Made by a program: the position numbers and the translations under genes
The notes under the pieces: model-generated
Databases searched by the model: none
What the model saw: the letters and a program-made list of their open reading frames with translations, nothing else
What the model was told of the DNA's origin: nothing
Shown: piece after piece, positions 11,398 to 22,870 of the stretch
Position numbering within the stretch: position 1 is the stretch's first letter
Layout: each line of letters opens with the position of its first letter
NCBI RefSeq assembly: GCF_029168945.1
Contig: NC_083605.1
Span: 29,525,280-29,589,279 of the forward strand
DNA from: Cannabis sativa
Taxonomy: Eukaryota; Streptophyta; Magnoliopsida; Rosales; Cannabaceae
Reading direction: 5' to 3'
DNA: 64,000 bases

Positions 11398-13315
11398 AAC
11401 TCCCACTTGCACTAACTTAAAACAAGTAGTGCATTTGAATCAATCAATTGTCTTGATATCCAGATCAAGTGTACTGTATTTGACTAAACCCAAATTACTT
11501 GAACTGTAAGTCTGTGCTAAGCTACTGCTTTCTCCACCATTACTTCCTTTGTGTTCATAAAACATTATGCAACATCATTTTATGCATTACTCATTTAGGG
11601 ATATTGAATTCTTTACTGTTTATTAAGTGCATCTGAATATACGGAAGACATATCTCTAATTCTATCCAACATGGAATAGAGATAACACAGTTAAGAACTT
11701 TCTTCAGTTGAATAACTTTTCAGGTGCTTTTCGAAAGCAACAAAGTTATGTATCTTCACTAATAGAGCTTAAATTATCATAGATGGGTTTTTACATCCTT
11801 CTAGAATAGTTCCTCCACACCCAGAGTAACCACCATCTCGGATAGATTATGACTTGGTGTAGATATAAGGATTCTAATATACACCCCTATCATCTAACAT
11901 ATAGGTCACTTTCAGAGATTTTTCCTTGATTGTCTCCTAATGTTCCTTGTTTGATTACATCTCAGATGGCTCCCACTCAACAGTAGGAGTCTGGTTAAGT
12001 TCGTACATAGAAGTACATTTAACCTCTAACTATTATTTCTCAGGGATATCTTGTTGTGACCTATTGTCTTAGTCTAAAACTGTAAGTTCCTTCTAGATTA
12101 AGTCATCAACATAGCATTCTAGTATCCACATTAATGTAAACTACTTGCTTAAGATTAAGTAATCATTAGAGATACCATAAAATATTTCATGAAGATTAGG
12201 TGTTTTGCCCAAGTCATTCGAATAGACTATGCAAAATTCTCCTATTTTATCCTCAAAATTCTGATAAGTTATATTCTAAAGTCCCTATCATGATCATAAC
12301 ATAGTTAGCTATCACAAGTGTTTTCCAAATAAAGATGGGCTAGAATTTTAAAATTCTCCCACTCAAATAAGGTATTGTGATACTATGTCCAAGAACTTTA
12401 TTGGTATTAATTTCTATTACAATAGTAATATATTAATTAGAACAAAAATGCAAGATCAAGAATAAGTTCTTATAATTTTCTAATTTGTTCATTATATTAC
12501 ATCCATGCCATAGAGATACTGTGGTGTATTGAGTATAGTCTAGAGTTCAAATGAACTACATATGTCAATAGCTTCATCCACCCCTAAGTGTTATAGAGAT
12601 CATGTGGAGTTATGAATATAGTCTAGAGTTCAATAGATATAAAAGATCGTTGAACTGCATATATTACTTTTAACTTCTTCCACCCCTATCAGATCAAAAG
12701 ATCTTTCTATTAAACAAAATCTTAATTATTGTTTAAGAATTAACAGTTATTCATAAACATTGAATTTTAAAAAAAAAAATCCAAGTGTTTGTGTGGTATG
12801 ATCTTTTTGCAGAGATAAATATACCATAGATTTTGTATCAATAATAAAACACTAACACATACAAACATGTTAAACATATAAATATAATTGGTATTGGCAT
12901 ACACAAGATAAAGAAAACATGAAACTCAATTCATAACTAAATGAGAAAACTTTATTAATATTCTAAAAAAAATGAATTGTCTGCATAAATATGAAATAGG
13001 GAATAAAATCCCAAACAAATAATTGAAATCAAATTGTTCATAAATTAAAAATAATTAATTCAAAAATTAAAAGAAGATTCCGAGCTTCATCTTCAATCTT
13101 GGACAATCTCCACCCTTCGTCCAACCATCCGGCTCAACTCGCTAGGATAGCAATCCAAGTTTAAGCAGCTCGAGCTGAAATAAGAAGAAAACAAACATGG
13201 TTAGTAGATCTAGAATTAATAACCCAAGGGGATAATAATTCTCTAAAACACATGAGTTTATAGCACAGATAGAAATACCTTGTTTCTCTGCTAGAAACTT
13301 AGGGCACTGGGGTTT
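11398..13315 (-). pseudogene. Decayed copia pol of element A (minus strand)
   Basis: Traces of the polyprotein follow the normal order. Next to gag, at 13315-13170, is the zinc-knuckle end and protease start (SCVLEN, then TNH and a QLLEL-like stretch). Integrase traces follow at 13000-12480, including DRGG at about 12692-12681 with a nearby MQF motif. RT and linker traces lie at 12330-12060, and RNase H traces at 12000-11450 with the GAAAAGCAC tail near the polypurine tract. No frame stays open for more than a few dozen codons. The polyT/polyA runs and AT content show advanced decay. Confidence 0.65.
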
Positions 13316-14137
13316 TCAGTGGCCCTTTTCATTGCAATAGAAGCACTTTCCTTTTTGCTTTGCATCGGGATTAGCCGCCTTTTTCTTTTTAACTGTTTTC
13401 ACAACTTTAAGAGGCTTCTTGCTATTCTTCCAGCTCTTCTCTTTGCTGGGTTTCGAAGTAAAGGCAATGTTTGCCTCAACTTTGGCCGTACCATTAGCAG
13501 TGCCAGAATTAGGAGCTTTACTTCCTCCTTTCTGTGCTCCTCCAATCAAATTTTCAAATGTCAGAAGGTTGTTGATTAACTCGTGAAAGTCAAGCTCCAA
13601 CTTGTTCATGACATAATTTGATGTAAAAGGCAGAAAAGTTGGAGTTAAACTATTCAAGATCAAACTCACTTGAGTTGTCTGATCTATAACAGCTCCATGA
13701 TTTTCAGCCTCTTGGAAGTAACTAGTCATCTGGAGAAGGTGATCACGCACGTTATGATGAGGTCTCATCCGTGCATTGATGAATATCTTAGTCGCCTCAA
13801 AGCGAGCTTGAATTGATGCCATCCCAAACAGTTCAGTTAACAAGTTCATGATTTCTGCAGTCGTGAGAGTGTTTGCAAATCTTGTTTTCAAGGTGTTGAC
13901 CATGCTAGACAGCATAAAGTATCGAGCTTTGTTATTGGCATTCTGCCAACTCTCGAACTTTTCCTTGACTGCCTTGGTTGCATTCTCACCTGGCTGCTCA
14001 AGAGCCTCTTCAGTCAACACAAACAGGAAATTTTTACCAATGAGAGCAATATTAATGTTCTCTCTCCATTTGATAGAGTTAGCTCCATTGAGCTTGTTGT
14101 CAGTCAATAGTGACACCATGGGATTGTTCGCAGCCAT
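13316..14137 (-). CDS. Ty1/copia Gag, element A (open to a broken zinc knuckle)
   Basis: This is the retrotransposon capsid protein that would package element RNA in cytoplasmic particles. I chose the Met starting MAANNPMVSLLTDNKLNG rather than the upstream Met at 14158, because the leader text TTGTAGTATTCAAT-ATG also precedes gag in the other copies. The frame gives 273 residues. It has the N-terminal DNKLNG..(K)W motif, a UBN2-type helical middle (STFLPFTSNY-like loop), a lysine-rich tail and the zinc knuckle CFYCNEKGH. The knuckle stops early: the residue after H, normally W, is TGA at 13318-13316, while the following frame still reads K-P-Q-C-P. Thus gag stayed open while pol decayed. Confidence 0.8.
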   Translation of the reverse strand: MAANNPMVSLLTDNKLNGANSIKWRENINIALIGKNFLFVLTEEALEQPGENATKAVKEKFESWQNANNKARYFMLSSMVNTLKTRFANTLTTAEIMNLLTELFGMASIQARFEATKIFINARMRPHHNVRDHLLQMTSYFQEAENHGAVIDQTTQVSLILNSLTPTFLPFTSNYVMNKLELDFHELINNLLTFENLIGGAQKGGSKAPNSGTANGTAKVEANIAFTSKPSKEKSWKNSKKPLKVVKTVKKKKAANPDAKQKGKCFYCNEKGH

Positions 14138-14204
14138 ATTGAATACTACAAATATCAATAAATAGAAGTCAAGTAAGGTTTAACACAAAATCCTAAATAA
14201 TTTC

Positions 14205-14580
14205 CAAGGTTTTGAACAAACTGATACCAGTGTCTCGTTTAGGCGAGAGTCAAAGATACCATCCATTGAATAGAGTAGTCAGCTCATCTAAAATGACAAA
14301 CATTCTAGCAACCTTTTATTCGATCAAGATGAGAATCCAGCGTTGTCCCGTTTAGGCGAGAGTCAAGGCCATTCTATCTTATGAGCTTCCACCATTGTTT
14401 CATACTTTTGTAAGTCTTACTCTTAGCAGCCACCATTAGGGTGATCAGTACTAGGAATAAAATACTTACAAATAATACTTATCTTTCGAAATACTACGAC
14501 ATTAAATTGCTAATGAACATTCATCCATTAGGGATAATTACTCACTAAAACAAGAACTATGTAGAACCAACAATGGAGAT
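14205..14580 (-). repeat. Conserved pre-gag leader module, copy A
   Basis: On the minus strand it contains the TCCCTAATGG.. region, GTGGCGACC-like text, two copies of a CTCTCGCCTAAACGGGAC motif about 110 bp apart (plus-strand rc near 14238 and 14349), the CGAATAAAAGGTTGCTAG block and then a TATCAGTTTGTT block. The same order appears at 18845-19215, 28135-28495, 32960-33330 and 56410-56800. Confidence 0.85.
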
Positions 14581-16980
14581 TGAATATCCTTATAATAAAA
14601 CTAATTATTTAAAGTGTATTATATATTTATTTAATTAAAATTACCAATTTAGAAAACTCTAAATATCTATAAAATTATACTTAGATTGATCTGAAAATAA
14701 TTAAAATTATTTTCCATCTTAGTAATAATTTTCAATAAATATTTCAAAAATTATTCAATTTAAGTTGATCCAAAATTAATTAAAAATTAATTTTCAACTC
14801 AAATTTAATTTTCTATAAATACATATAGCAAAATTCAAAAAACCCATGTATTTAAAAATAAATACATTTATCGAAATTTCTTAAAATATAATAAAATAAA
14901 TCCTTGAAAAATTATTCAAATTTATATTTGTCCAAAATTAATTAATAAATTAATTTTCAACACAAATATAATTTTCCTATTTAATTAAAATATTAAGAAA
15001 ATTATCAAATATTTAAGTATCATGAATAAAATCAACTTAATTATTAATTTTCTATTTAGTTAAATATAACAAGAAAAATACTTCAAGCAAATAGAAAATA
15101 ACTATCTAGATTTTCACTAACTAATTTCTATATTTTCTAATTAAAATGTAATATATTTTAGTCCATTTATTTTAATTAATCATTAATAAAAAAATTATTT
15201 GATATAAGTTGATCTAAAAACTAATTTTCAACTTTAATCTATTTTTCAAAAATTTCAAAAATTATCTGCGTTAAATAATGCAATTTTAAAATTGGTGGGA
15301 GAAATGATTAATAAAATAAAATAAAATATATTTTAAAAATGATTCTAATTTAAGTTGTTCTGAAATTAAAATTTCCAACTTAAATATAATTTTGTATTTA
15401 ATTAAATATTCTAAAAATAATTAATATTTAGGTGTCTAGAATAAGATCAACTTAAATATTTAATTTTCAATTTAATTAAATGTATTAAATAAAAGAATCA
15501 AATAATTAAGTATAAAATCAACTTAATTATTAATTCTAATTTAATACTAGGAAAAATATTCTAATTCAAGTTGATCCAAAATTAATTAATAAATAATTTA
15601 TTTTCAACTTAAATATATATATATTTCCTATTGAATTAAATATCAGAAAATATAATTAGTTACTAGAAATAACTATCTAGAATATATCTCATTAACTAAG
15701 TATTTTTCTAAAATTAACTTTAAAATATTCAATGAAAAATAAATTTCATATATTTTAAAGTTAATTAAATTGTTAATTCAATTTTAAATAAGGCAAATAA
15801 GCTTTCACAATTGGAGTGGTTCATGTGAGGGAAAACTGAGTTCAGTATGTCGTACCCACTACTATTGGTCCCCTAACTCTCACACAAGGCCAAAAAGAGA
15901 GGAATTTAACCATCAAATAAATAATTGTTATTCGTTGAATCAGCCCAATACTAATTGGGCCTAAATAAAATTACTTATGTGAAATTTTATTTTAGGAACC
16001 TAGTTTATTTAATTAATTAAACTTAAATGGGCTCCCTATATGCATCTAAGCCCAAAATTAAACACATAGGCTCACACAGGTTAAATGATTTGGATGGGTC
16101 CTATCATGTTACTAGGTTTACACAGATGAAAGGAATTGCAACATTAACCTGTTACAAATTATTTATAAGGTCTATTGAATATTGGACTATGATTAAAATC
16201 AGATCATTGGATCTGTCAACAAAATAATCATAGCTATTTAGATCAAATAAATAATCAATTTCTAAAAAAATTTTGAATAAATAAATTAATAAACAAACAA
16301 ACATTACAAACAAACATGTAACAGATAACTGGAAAGTAGGTTAAAATATTTTTATTTTAAAATTAAAATTTTAAATATATCTTAACTATAATTAAAAATT
16401 TAGGTTGTTAGAGAATATTTGAAAAAAAAAAGATTTAAAATCTAACAATTGTCCTTAATATCCTAAATTCTAACTTAAATTCAAATATCTAACCAATTTT
16501 CAAATTTTTCAGTTTATTTAAATAATTTAAATTAATTAAATATCTAATAAGATAATATAATACAATATCTTGAATTTTAAAATTTAGATATTCCTTATAT
16601 TATATTCTTAATCTTATAATTTAATAAATTAAATATTACAAAAATAAACAATTTGAAAAATAAGATATTTTATGGTTAGGATATTATCAATTTTATTTAA
16701 ATAAAATAATTAAATAAAACAAAATATCCTGAGTTTGAAAATTTTTATGGTTAGAAACTCTAAAATTTCTATTCAAACCTAGATTAACAAATTTTCAAAA
16801 TTTCATGTTATTTTACCAAAAATTAATTTTAATTAAAAAAATATCTAATAAGATAAAATGTTAAAACTAACAATTTTTAAATCTTATAATTTAATTTAAT
16901 AAAATATATTTCAAAAAATATTAAATTTTGAAAAACTAATATGGTTAGCAAATTTTGAAATTTAAACTAGATTATTTCTA

Positions 16981-17124
16981 CAGAAAGTAATTGCTGGATT
17001 ACAACGTATCCATTGCTTCAAATTCAAATTTGATTTCCTTCCAAACTTCACAAGCAGCAGCTAGTTCAGGACTCCATTTACAAGCCTCACGAATAATTTC
17101 ATTACCCTCACGAGCAAGATCACG
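16981..17124 (-). pseudogene. rbcL: Plastid rbcL 3' end inserted in nuclear DNA (NUPT)
   Basis: On the minus strand 17124-16999 encodes the last 41 residues of the RuBisCO large subunit plus its stop: it starts [20 protein letters not shown], continues with [15 protein letters not shown] and ends AMDTL. About 18 bp of plastid 3' flank follows (16998-16981). RuBisCO large subunit is made in the plastid, so here it is a promoterless scrap. It sits inside the copia leader. The otherwise near-identical copy at 24.05 kb lacks it, reading straight through ATTTCTAAAATTTATTAAT. The fragment has no internal stop or frameshift, which suggests a fairly recent insertion. Confidence 0.95.
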
Positions 17125-17480
17125 AATTTATAATATTTTAATGTCAAAATAAGATCATTTCAAATTTTAATAATAAAATAAGTAATATTTGATCTTCTCA
17201 GTAAAATAAATAAAATAATTAAAAATTTCAAAATTAACCATAAAGCTATTTTTGTGAAAAAATTAAATTTTCAAATTCAAAGGCTACTAATATCTAAAAC
17301 TAATTCTCTCAAAAAAAAAAAAATATCTTAAAACTAATTTTAATTAATTAAAAATTAATAAAATTAATTTTATTCTGATAATTAGATTTTTAATTAAAAA
17401 TTTAGATTCTACACAAAATTCTACCAAAATTTGAATTTTTTTTCAATGAAAAATAATTTTTGAATCAAAAGTTATCACAA

Positions 17481-18545
17481 AAATAAATATAAAAGATCGT
17501 TGAACTGCATATTATTCTTAACTTATCCACCCCTATCAGTTCAAAAGATCTTTCTATTAAACAAATTATTAATAATTATTTTAGAATTAACAATTATTCA
17601 TAAACATAGAAATGAAATTCTAAGTGTTTATCTAGTGTTAACTCTTTGAAGAGTTTCAGATACTATAGAATTTGTGTCAATAATAAAACACATACAGATA
17701 CAATCATTAAAACATATAAATATAATTGGTACTGGCATTCACAAGATAAAGTAAACGAAGCTCAATTCATAAATGCAATTTATTTCCAAAATATAAACTT
17801 TATTATAAAATTCTCCAAAAGTAGAGGAATTGTCTGCAACAATATGAAAAATAGGAATAAAATCCCAAACTAATAATTGAAATCCAAATTGTTCTGAAAC
17901 TAGAACAATTAATTCAAAAAAAAAAAAAAATCGAGCTTCATCTTCATCTTGGACTAACTCCACCCTTTTGTCCAACCATCTGATTCAACTCGCTAAGATA
18001 GCATCTGAGTTCAAGCAACTGGACCTACTCATTACTTACACTCAACAACAGGTGTCTGGTCTAAGGCATACAAAAGCATATCTGAGACCTCTTACTGATG
18101 ATCCTAAGGAATTCTTTCATCGGCCTCTATCTTTTCTGGAATAGTTGAAACTTTTCCTTAGATAAATAAAATCTATGTCTAGAAGTCGAGAAGCTTCTAT
18201 ATATTGCCACTAGAAGAAAAAAAAATGCTCCAGCATCTTACTAAAGTAAGTTGCCTGCACTAGAGTAAGTAAATTACTAGGAATACCACAAGTCATAGGT
18301 TTAGATAATCTCAAACCTATCATACTAGGAACAGGAAGTTTTGTTAAGTCCATTGAATAGACTTATTTTCAAAATTTCCTTTCTTGTCCTTGTAATAGAA
18401 AACTTTTGGTTGTTCCATATGAATGGTTTTAACCATAGTTCTCTTGGCTTTTCTTCCTAGTTTCTTATTCTGACAATCCATTACTTGTTTAAACTAATAA
18501 TGGATTTTCATCACAAGTGTCTTCCAAGTCATAACAGGGTGAGTT
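17481..18545 (-). pseudogene. Scrambled copia pol remnant, element B
   Basis: Read on the minus strand, the pieces come in an abnormal order. First is the RT-upstream linker (18545-18500). The compacted RT C-terminal part follows (MDLTKLPVPSMIGLRLSKP, about 18355-18220), then HRFYLSKE..Q text (about 18175) and the start of RNase H (about 18090-18025). At about 18023 the text jumps to protease-start sequence (QLLEL-like), then integrase traces including DRGG near 17540. All frames are broken. The last 560 bp parallel 12.6-13.17 kb of element A. Confidence 0.65.
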
Positions 18546-18711
18546 CCTTGAAACCCTCCACTACGACAAGGTACCATGATATTTGTCTAAGAATAAACAG
18601 GGCATTTTCACCAATGAGAGTAATGTAAATGTTCTTTCTCCATTTGGGAAAGTTTGATACACTCAACTTATTATCAGTCAACAGTGACAACATGGGATTG
18701 GTCATTGTCAT
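18529..18711 (-). pseudogene. Copia gag N-terminal fragment, element B
   Basis: It starts MTMTNPMLSLLTDNKLS, followed by a KWRKNIYITLIGENALFIL helix, clearly the same protein start as the gag at 14137. After about 45 residues the frame runs into pol-linker sequence in another frame (VVEGFKELTLL then stop), so most of gag, protease and integrase has been deleted. The start is chosen by alignment with element A; an in-frame Met 7 codons upstream exists at 18732. Confidence 0.8.
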
Positions 18712-18844
18712 GTTGGATACTACAAATAACAATAAATAGAAATCAAGTAAGGTTTAAAACAAAATCTCATTTAGAAATTATTATCACATAGCAAGTAGGA
18801 ATGACAAGCGAAATTACTAAAGCATACAATCCTAAATAATTTCT

Positions 18845-19215
18845 AAGGTTTTTAACAAACTGATATCAGAGTTCCGTTTAGCGCGAGAGTTAAACCTACA
18901 CTCCATTGAATAGAGTTGTCAGCTCATCTACAATGATAAACATTCTAGCAACCTTTTATTCGATCAAGATGAGAATTCAGTGTTGTCCCGTTTAGGCGAG
19001 AGTCAAGGCTATCCTATCTTATGAGCTTCCACCATTGTTTTATACTTTTGTAAGCCTTATCAAAGTCGCCACCATTAGGGTGATCCATACTAAAATAAAC
19101 ACTTACAAAAAATACTTATGTTTCGAGATTCTACGGCGTTAAATTGCTAATGAACGTTCCTCCATCAGGGAGGATTACTCACTAAAACAATAACTATGTA
19201 AAACCAACAATGGAG
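18845..19215 (-). repeat. Conserved pre-gag leader module, copy B
   Basis: Same components and order as copy A. The first CTCTCGC motif is altered (plus-strand text CCGTTTAGCGCGAGAG); the second is intact near 18989 (plus-strand CCCGTTTAGGCGAGAG). Confidence 0.85.
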
Positions 19216-20514
19216 ATCGAATATCCTAATAATAATAAAGCTCATTATTTAAAATGTATTTTCTTCTAATATTTATTTTAATCTATTTATTTTAAATGTA
19301 TATATTTATTTAATTAAAATTTCCAATTTAGAATAAAATTCTAAATTAAATTTTAATTTAATATTTATAAAATTATACTTAGATGGATATGAAAATAAAA
19401 ATGAATTATTATAATCTTAGTAATAATTTTTCAATAAATATTTAGAAAATTATTCAATTTAAGTTGTATTAATTTAAATTAATTTTCAACTCAAATTCAA
19501 TTTTCTATAAATATATATTGCATTTCGAAAAATTAAAGTATATAATAATACAATTTTCGAAATGCTCTAAAATAAAATAAAAAATAAATCCTGAAAAAAT
19601 TATTCTAATTTTATGTTGGTCCAAAATTAATTAATAAAAATTAATTTTCAACTAAAAGATAATTTTCCTATTTAATTAAATATAAAGAAAAATTCAAATA
19701 TTTAAGTATCATGATGAAAATCAACTTAAATATTAATTTTCTATTTAATTAAACACTACTAGAAAATACTTCAAGCAAAAACAGGATAATATCTATCTAG
19801 ACTTTCATTGGCTAATTAATTCATTTTCTAATTATAATATATTTTAGTTCATTTATTTTAAATTAATCATTAAATAAAAAAATTATTGATTTAAGTTGGT
19901 CCAAAATTAATTAAAATAAATAATTAATTTTCAACTTTAATCTATTTTTCAAAAAAAAAATACAAAAAAAAAAAATATCTTGCATAATTAAATGCAATTT
20001 TGAAAATAATGATTAATAAAATAAAATAAAATATATATTTTGAAAATTATTCAAACTTAAGTTGTTATGAAATTTAAAAAAAAATTCCAACTTAAAATAA
20101 TTTTTTATTTACTTAAATATCATAAAATAATAACATTTAAGTATCATGATGAAAATCAACTTAAATATTTAATTTTCAATTTAATTAATGTATTAAATTA
20201 AAGAAATAAATAATTTAGTATAGATGAAACTTAATTATTAATTCTAGTATAATACTAGGAAAATATACTTTATTTAAATTGATCCAAAATTAATTATTAA
20301 ACAATTAATTTTTAATCTAAAAGATTTTCCTATTTAATATTAGAAAAATAACTAGTACTAGAAATAACTATCTAGAATATATTTCACTTAACTAAGTGTT
20401 TTTCTAAAATTAACTTTAAAATATTAAAATGAAAAATAAATTTCATATATTTTAAAAGTTAATTATGTTGCTAATTCAATTTTAATTAGGTTATACTAAT
20501 ATAACTAACCTAAT

Positions 20515-20960
20515 ACAATTATTTAAATAAGGCAAATGGGCCTTCACAATTGGGGTAGTTCATGTGAGGGAGGGCTGGGTCCAGTATGTCGTACCCACTG
20601 CTATTGGCCCCCTAACTCTCACACAAGGCTCAAAGGAGAGGATTTTAACCGTTAAATAAACAATTATTATTAATTGAATAAGCCCAATTCTAATTGGGCC
20701 TAAATAAAATTTTCTAAGTGAAATTTCTTTTTAGCAACCTAGTCCATTTACTTAGTAAAACTTAAATGGGCTTCCTATATGCATTTAAGCCCAATAAGCT
20801 AACACATAGGCTCACACAGGTCAAATGATTTGGATGGGCCCTATCATGTTTTTAGGTTTACACAGATGAAAGAAATGCAAAATTTACCTGTTACAAATTA
20901 TTTATAAGATCTATTGACAATTGAACTATGATTAAAATAAGATCATTGGATCTGTCAACA
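20515..20960 (-). repeat. Central conserved leader island, copy B
   Basis: This is a block of mixed composition inside the AT-rich leader. Plus-strand landmarks are CAGTATGTCGTACCCACT, CTAACTCTCACACAAGG, AGGCTCACACAGGT and GATCATTGGATCTGTCAACA. The same landmarks recur at 15815-16215 (minus), 27050-27450, 31700-32130 and 54700-55110 (plus). Confidence 0.75.
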
Positions 20961-22012
20961 AGTTAATCATAGCAATTTAGATCAGATAAATAATAGGTTT
21001 GTAAAAAAAAATTTGAATATATACAATATAATAATCAAACAATACAAACAACCAAGTAACTGATCTGGAATATCTAGAAAGTAAGCTAAAATATCTCAAT
21101 TTTAAAATTTAAAAATTTAAATTTTAAAATAAATATTCAACTAGAATTCAAAATTTAGGTTGTTAGAGAATATTTGAAAAAAATAAAAATTTAACAAACT
21201 CCTAAATTTTCTAAATTCTAACAAAAAAATATCTAACTAATTTTTCAAATATCAAGTTTATTCAAAATTTAAATTTATTTAAAATTTCTAATAAGATGAT
21301 ATAATAAAATATCTTGAATTTTAAATTTAGATATTTCAATATTATATTCTAAGTCTTATAATTTAATAAATTTAAATATTACATAAATAAACTAATTGAA
21401 AAAAAATAAGATATTTTAATATGGTTAGAATATTTTAATAAAATAACAAAATAAAACAAGTTTGAAACTTTATGGTTTTGAAACCTTAAAATTTCTATTC
21501 AAACCTAAACTAACCAATTTTTCAAATTTTATGTTATTTTTGCCAAAATATAATTTTAATAAAAAAATATCTAATAAGATAAAATGTTAAACCTTACATA
21601 TTTCTAATTTTATAATTTTAATTAATAAAGTATATTTTGAAAATAACAAATTTGAAAAAAAGATATGATATGGTTAGGAAATTTTGAAATTAGTACAAGA
21701 TTATTTTTAAAAGATAATATTTTAATATCAAAGTAAGATCATTTAAATTTAATCAAAATAATATTAGATCTTATAATCAAAATAAATAAAATAATCTAAA
21801 ATTTAAAAATTAACCATAAGGCTATTTTTGTGAGAAATCAAATTTTCAAAATTCAAAGCCTACTAATATCTAAAACTAATTTTAAGTAATTAAAAGATAA
21901 TGAAAAATAATTTTATTCTGAAAATTAGATTTTTAATTGAAAATACAGATTCTACACAAAATTCTACCAAAAATTGGCTTTTGTTTCAATGAAAAACGAT
22001 TTTTGAATCAAA

Positions 22013-22255
22013 AGTTATGACGAAAACAAATTTGAAGCACAGGGGTATACAAAGCATACCCCTGCGCGCGCGGAAAGCAGGGAGCGGCCGAGAAACGAGG
22101 CTGCGTGCAGCCTCAGTGACCGAGTAACCTCGGCGCATGCAGCATCTTCAGACAGAGGCGTGTCTGAGAAAACTCGGCCATTGCTGTCTGAATGGGCGTG
22201 CGTGTCCGAGCGGTCCCAAGGGCCGTGCGCGCGCGTGTGTGCATTCAAATCCTGA
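22013..22255 (-). promoter_or_regulatory. GC-rich structured island of leader B
   Basis: About 240 bp of GC-rich sequence in an otherwise strongly AT-rich leader. It includes a hairpin at 22040-22064 (CAGGGGTAT..ATACCCCTG), a CGCGCGCG run next to it, GAGGCTGC-GT-GCAGCCTC and several CCGAG/CTCGG pairs. The position between primer site and AT-rich leader matches the islands of D, E, F and H. Confidence 0.75.
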
Positions 22256-22505
22256 TATTTTCGTTCAACTTCAAAAAATCATATCTAATTCATAAAAAAT
22301 CCAAATTAGCTTCTGTAAAAGCCTAAATTTATTAATTTTTCGTCTACTTTCCAGTAAAAATAATTCCACATCAAAATAAAAAATATTTCAGTAACATAGA
22401 TTGCGATTTCTAAACTATCATCAAATAAGCACATAAACCACATGAAACCATCCAAATCAATGCAAATCATCGTTTTAATTCATATTTCATGAAAGTAAAT
22501 CATTA

Positions 22506-22522
22506 CCATGGCTCTGAGGCCA
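22506..22522 (-). other. Primer-binding site, element B (variant)
   Basis: On the minus strand it reads TGGCCTCAGAGCCATGG. The standard initiator-tRNA-Met site is TGGTATCAGAGC; positions 4-5 are CC instead of TA. Elements D and H carry the same change. Confidence 0.85.
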
Positions 22523-22524
22523 GT

Positions 22525-22870
22525 TTTTGGAATATGTTTTACCAGGATCTAGATTTACTAACAAGTATGTTTCATTAACATCCTAATATGAATTTCTAAA
22601 ACAATGAATTTAAACACATATAATGTTTCAGAAAACCTTACATTGGGTGCAGCGGAATAATATGTCTCCTTCCACTCAGATCTCTAACCCTTGTATCCTT
22701 TCTGTCGCAGAGTATCACCAAAATCTGAGCCCGAATGTCCTTCTCTTCAGTTTGAATTCTTCACAATCTTCCAGAATATGATTCAGATACCACTTGATGT
22801 CTGTGGGCACTCACTCTATCACACAAGGTTTCGAAAAAATTGAAGAAGAAAAGAGGGAGAGAGAGGTTCG
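22525..22870 (-). mobile_element. Ty1/copia 5' LTR, 3'-terminal fragment (LTR 5, minus strand)
   Basis: Starting from the primer-site side, minus-strand text matches the last 345 bp of the LTR, including GGTAAAACATATTCC and the GACAGAAAGGATACAAGGG block. It then breaks off in the CTCTCTCT region at about 22870 and meets an LTR start in the other orientation. Confidence 0.85.

Larger units (their letters stand above)
14138..17480 (-). other. 5' leader of copia element A, truncated
   Basis: A long AT-rich untranslated region lies upstream of gag, built of repeated AATTAATTTTCAACTTAA-like blocks. Embedded in it are the pre-gag module (14205-14580), the central conserved island (about 15815-16215) and an inserted rbcL fragment (16981-17124). 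It is cut off at about 17480, before the GC-rich island and primer site that the other leaders contain, and abuts pol remnants of element B. Confidence 0.75.
18740..22505 (-). other. Complete 5' leader of copia element B
   Basis: The leader spans about 3.8 kb from the primer site to gag and has no credible coding capacity. From gag outward it holds the pre-gag module (18845-19215), AT-rich blocks, the central conserved island (about 20515-20960), more AT-rich DNA, the GC-rich structured island (22013-22255), and a CATGAAACCATCCAAATCAA stretch just before the primer site. Confidence 0.8.

Noticed and set aside
14205..14580. Regularly spaced repeated motifs considered as a CRISPR-like array
   Set aside because: Only two motif copies per leader, with spacers conserved between elements, in a plant retrotransposon context.
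17646..17873. 75-codon plus-strand frame (and its copy at 24561)
   Set aside because: It lies antisense to decayed integrase in a duplicated segment; its two copies are identical because of the duplication, not selection.
22015..22248. 77-codon minus-strand frame in the GC-rich island
   Set aside because: It exists because GC-rich DNA has few stops. The frame is not kept in the other islands, while hairpins are.
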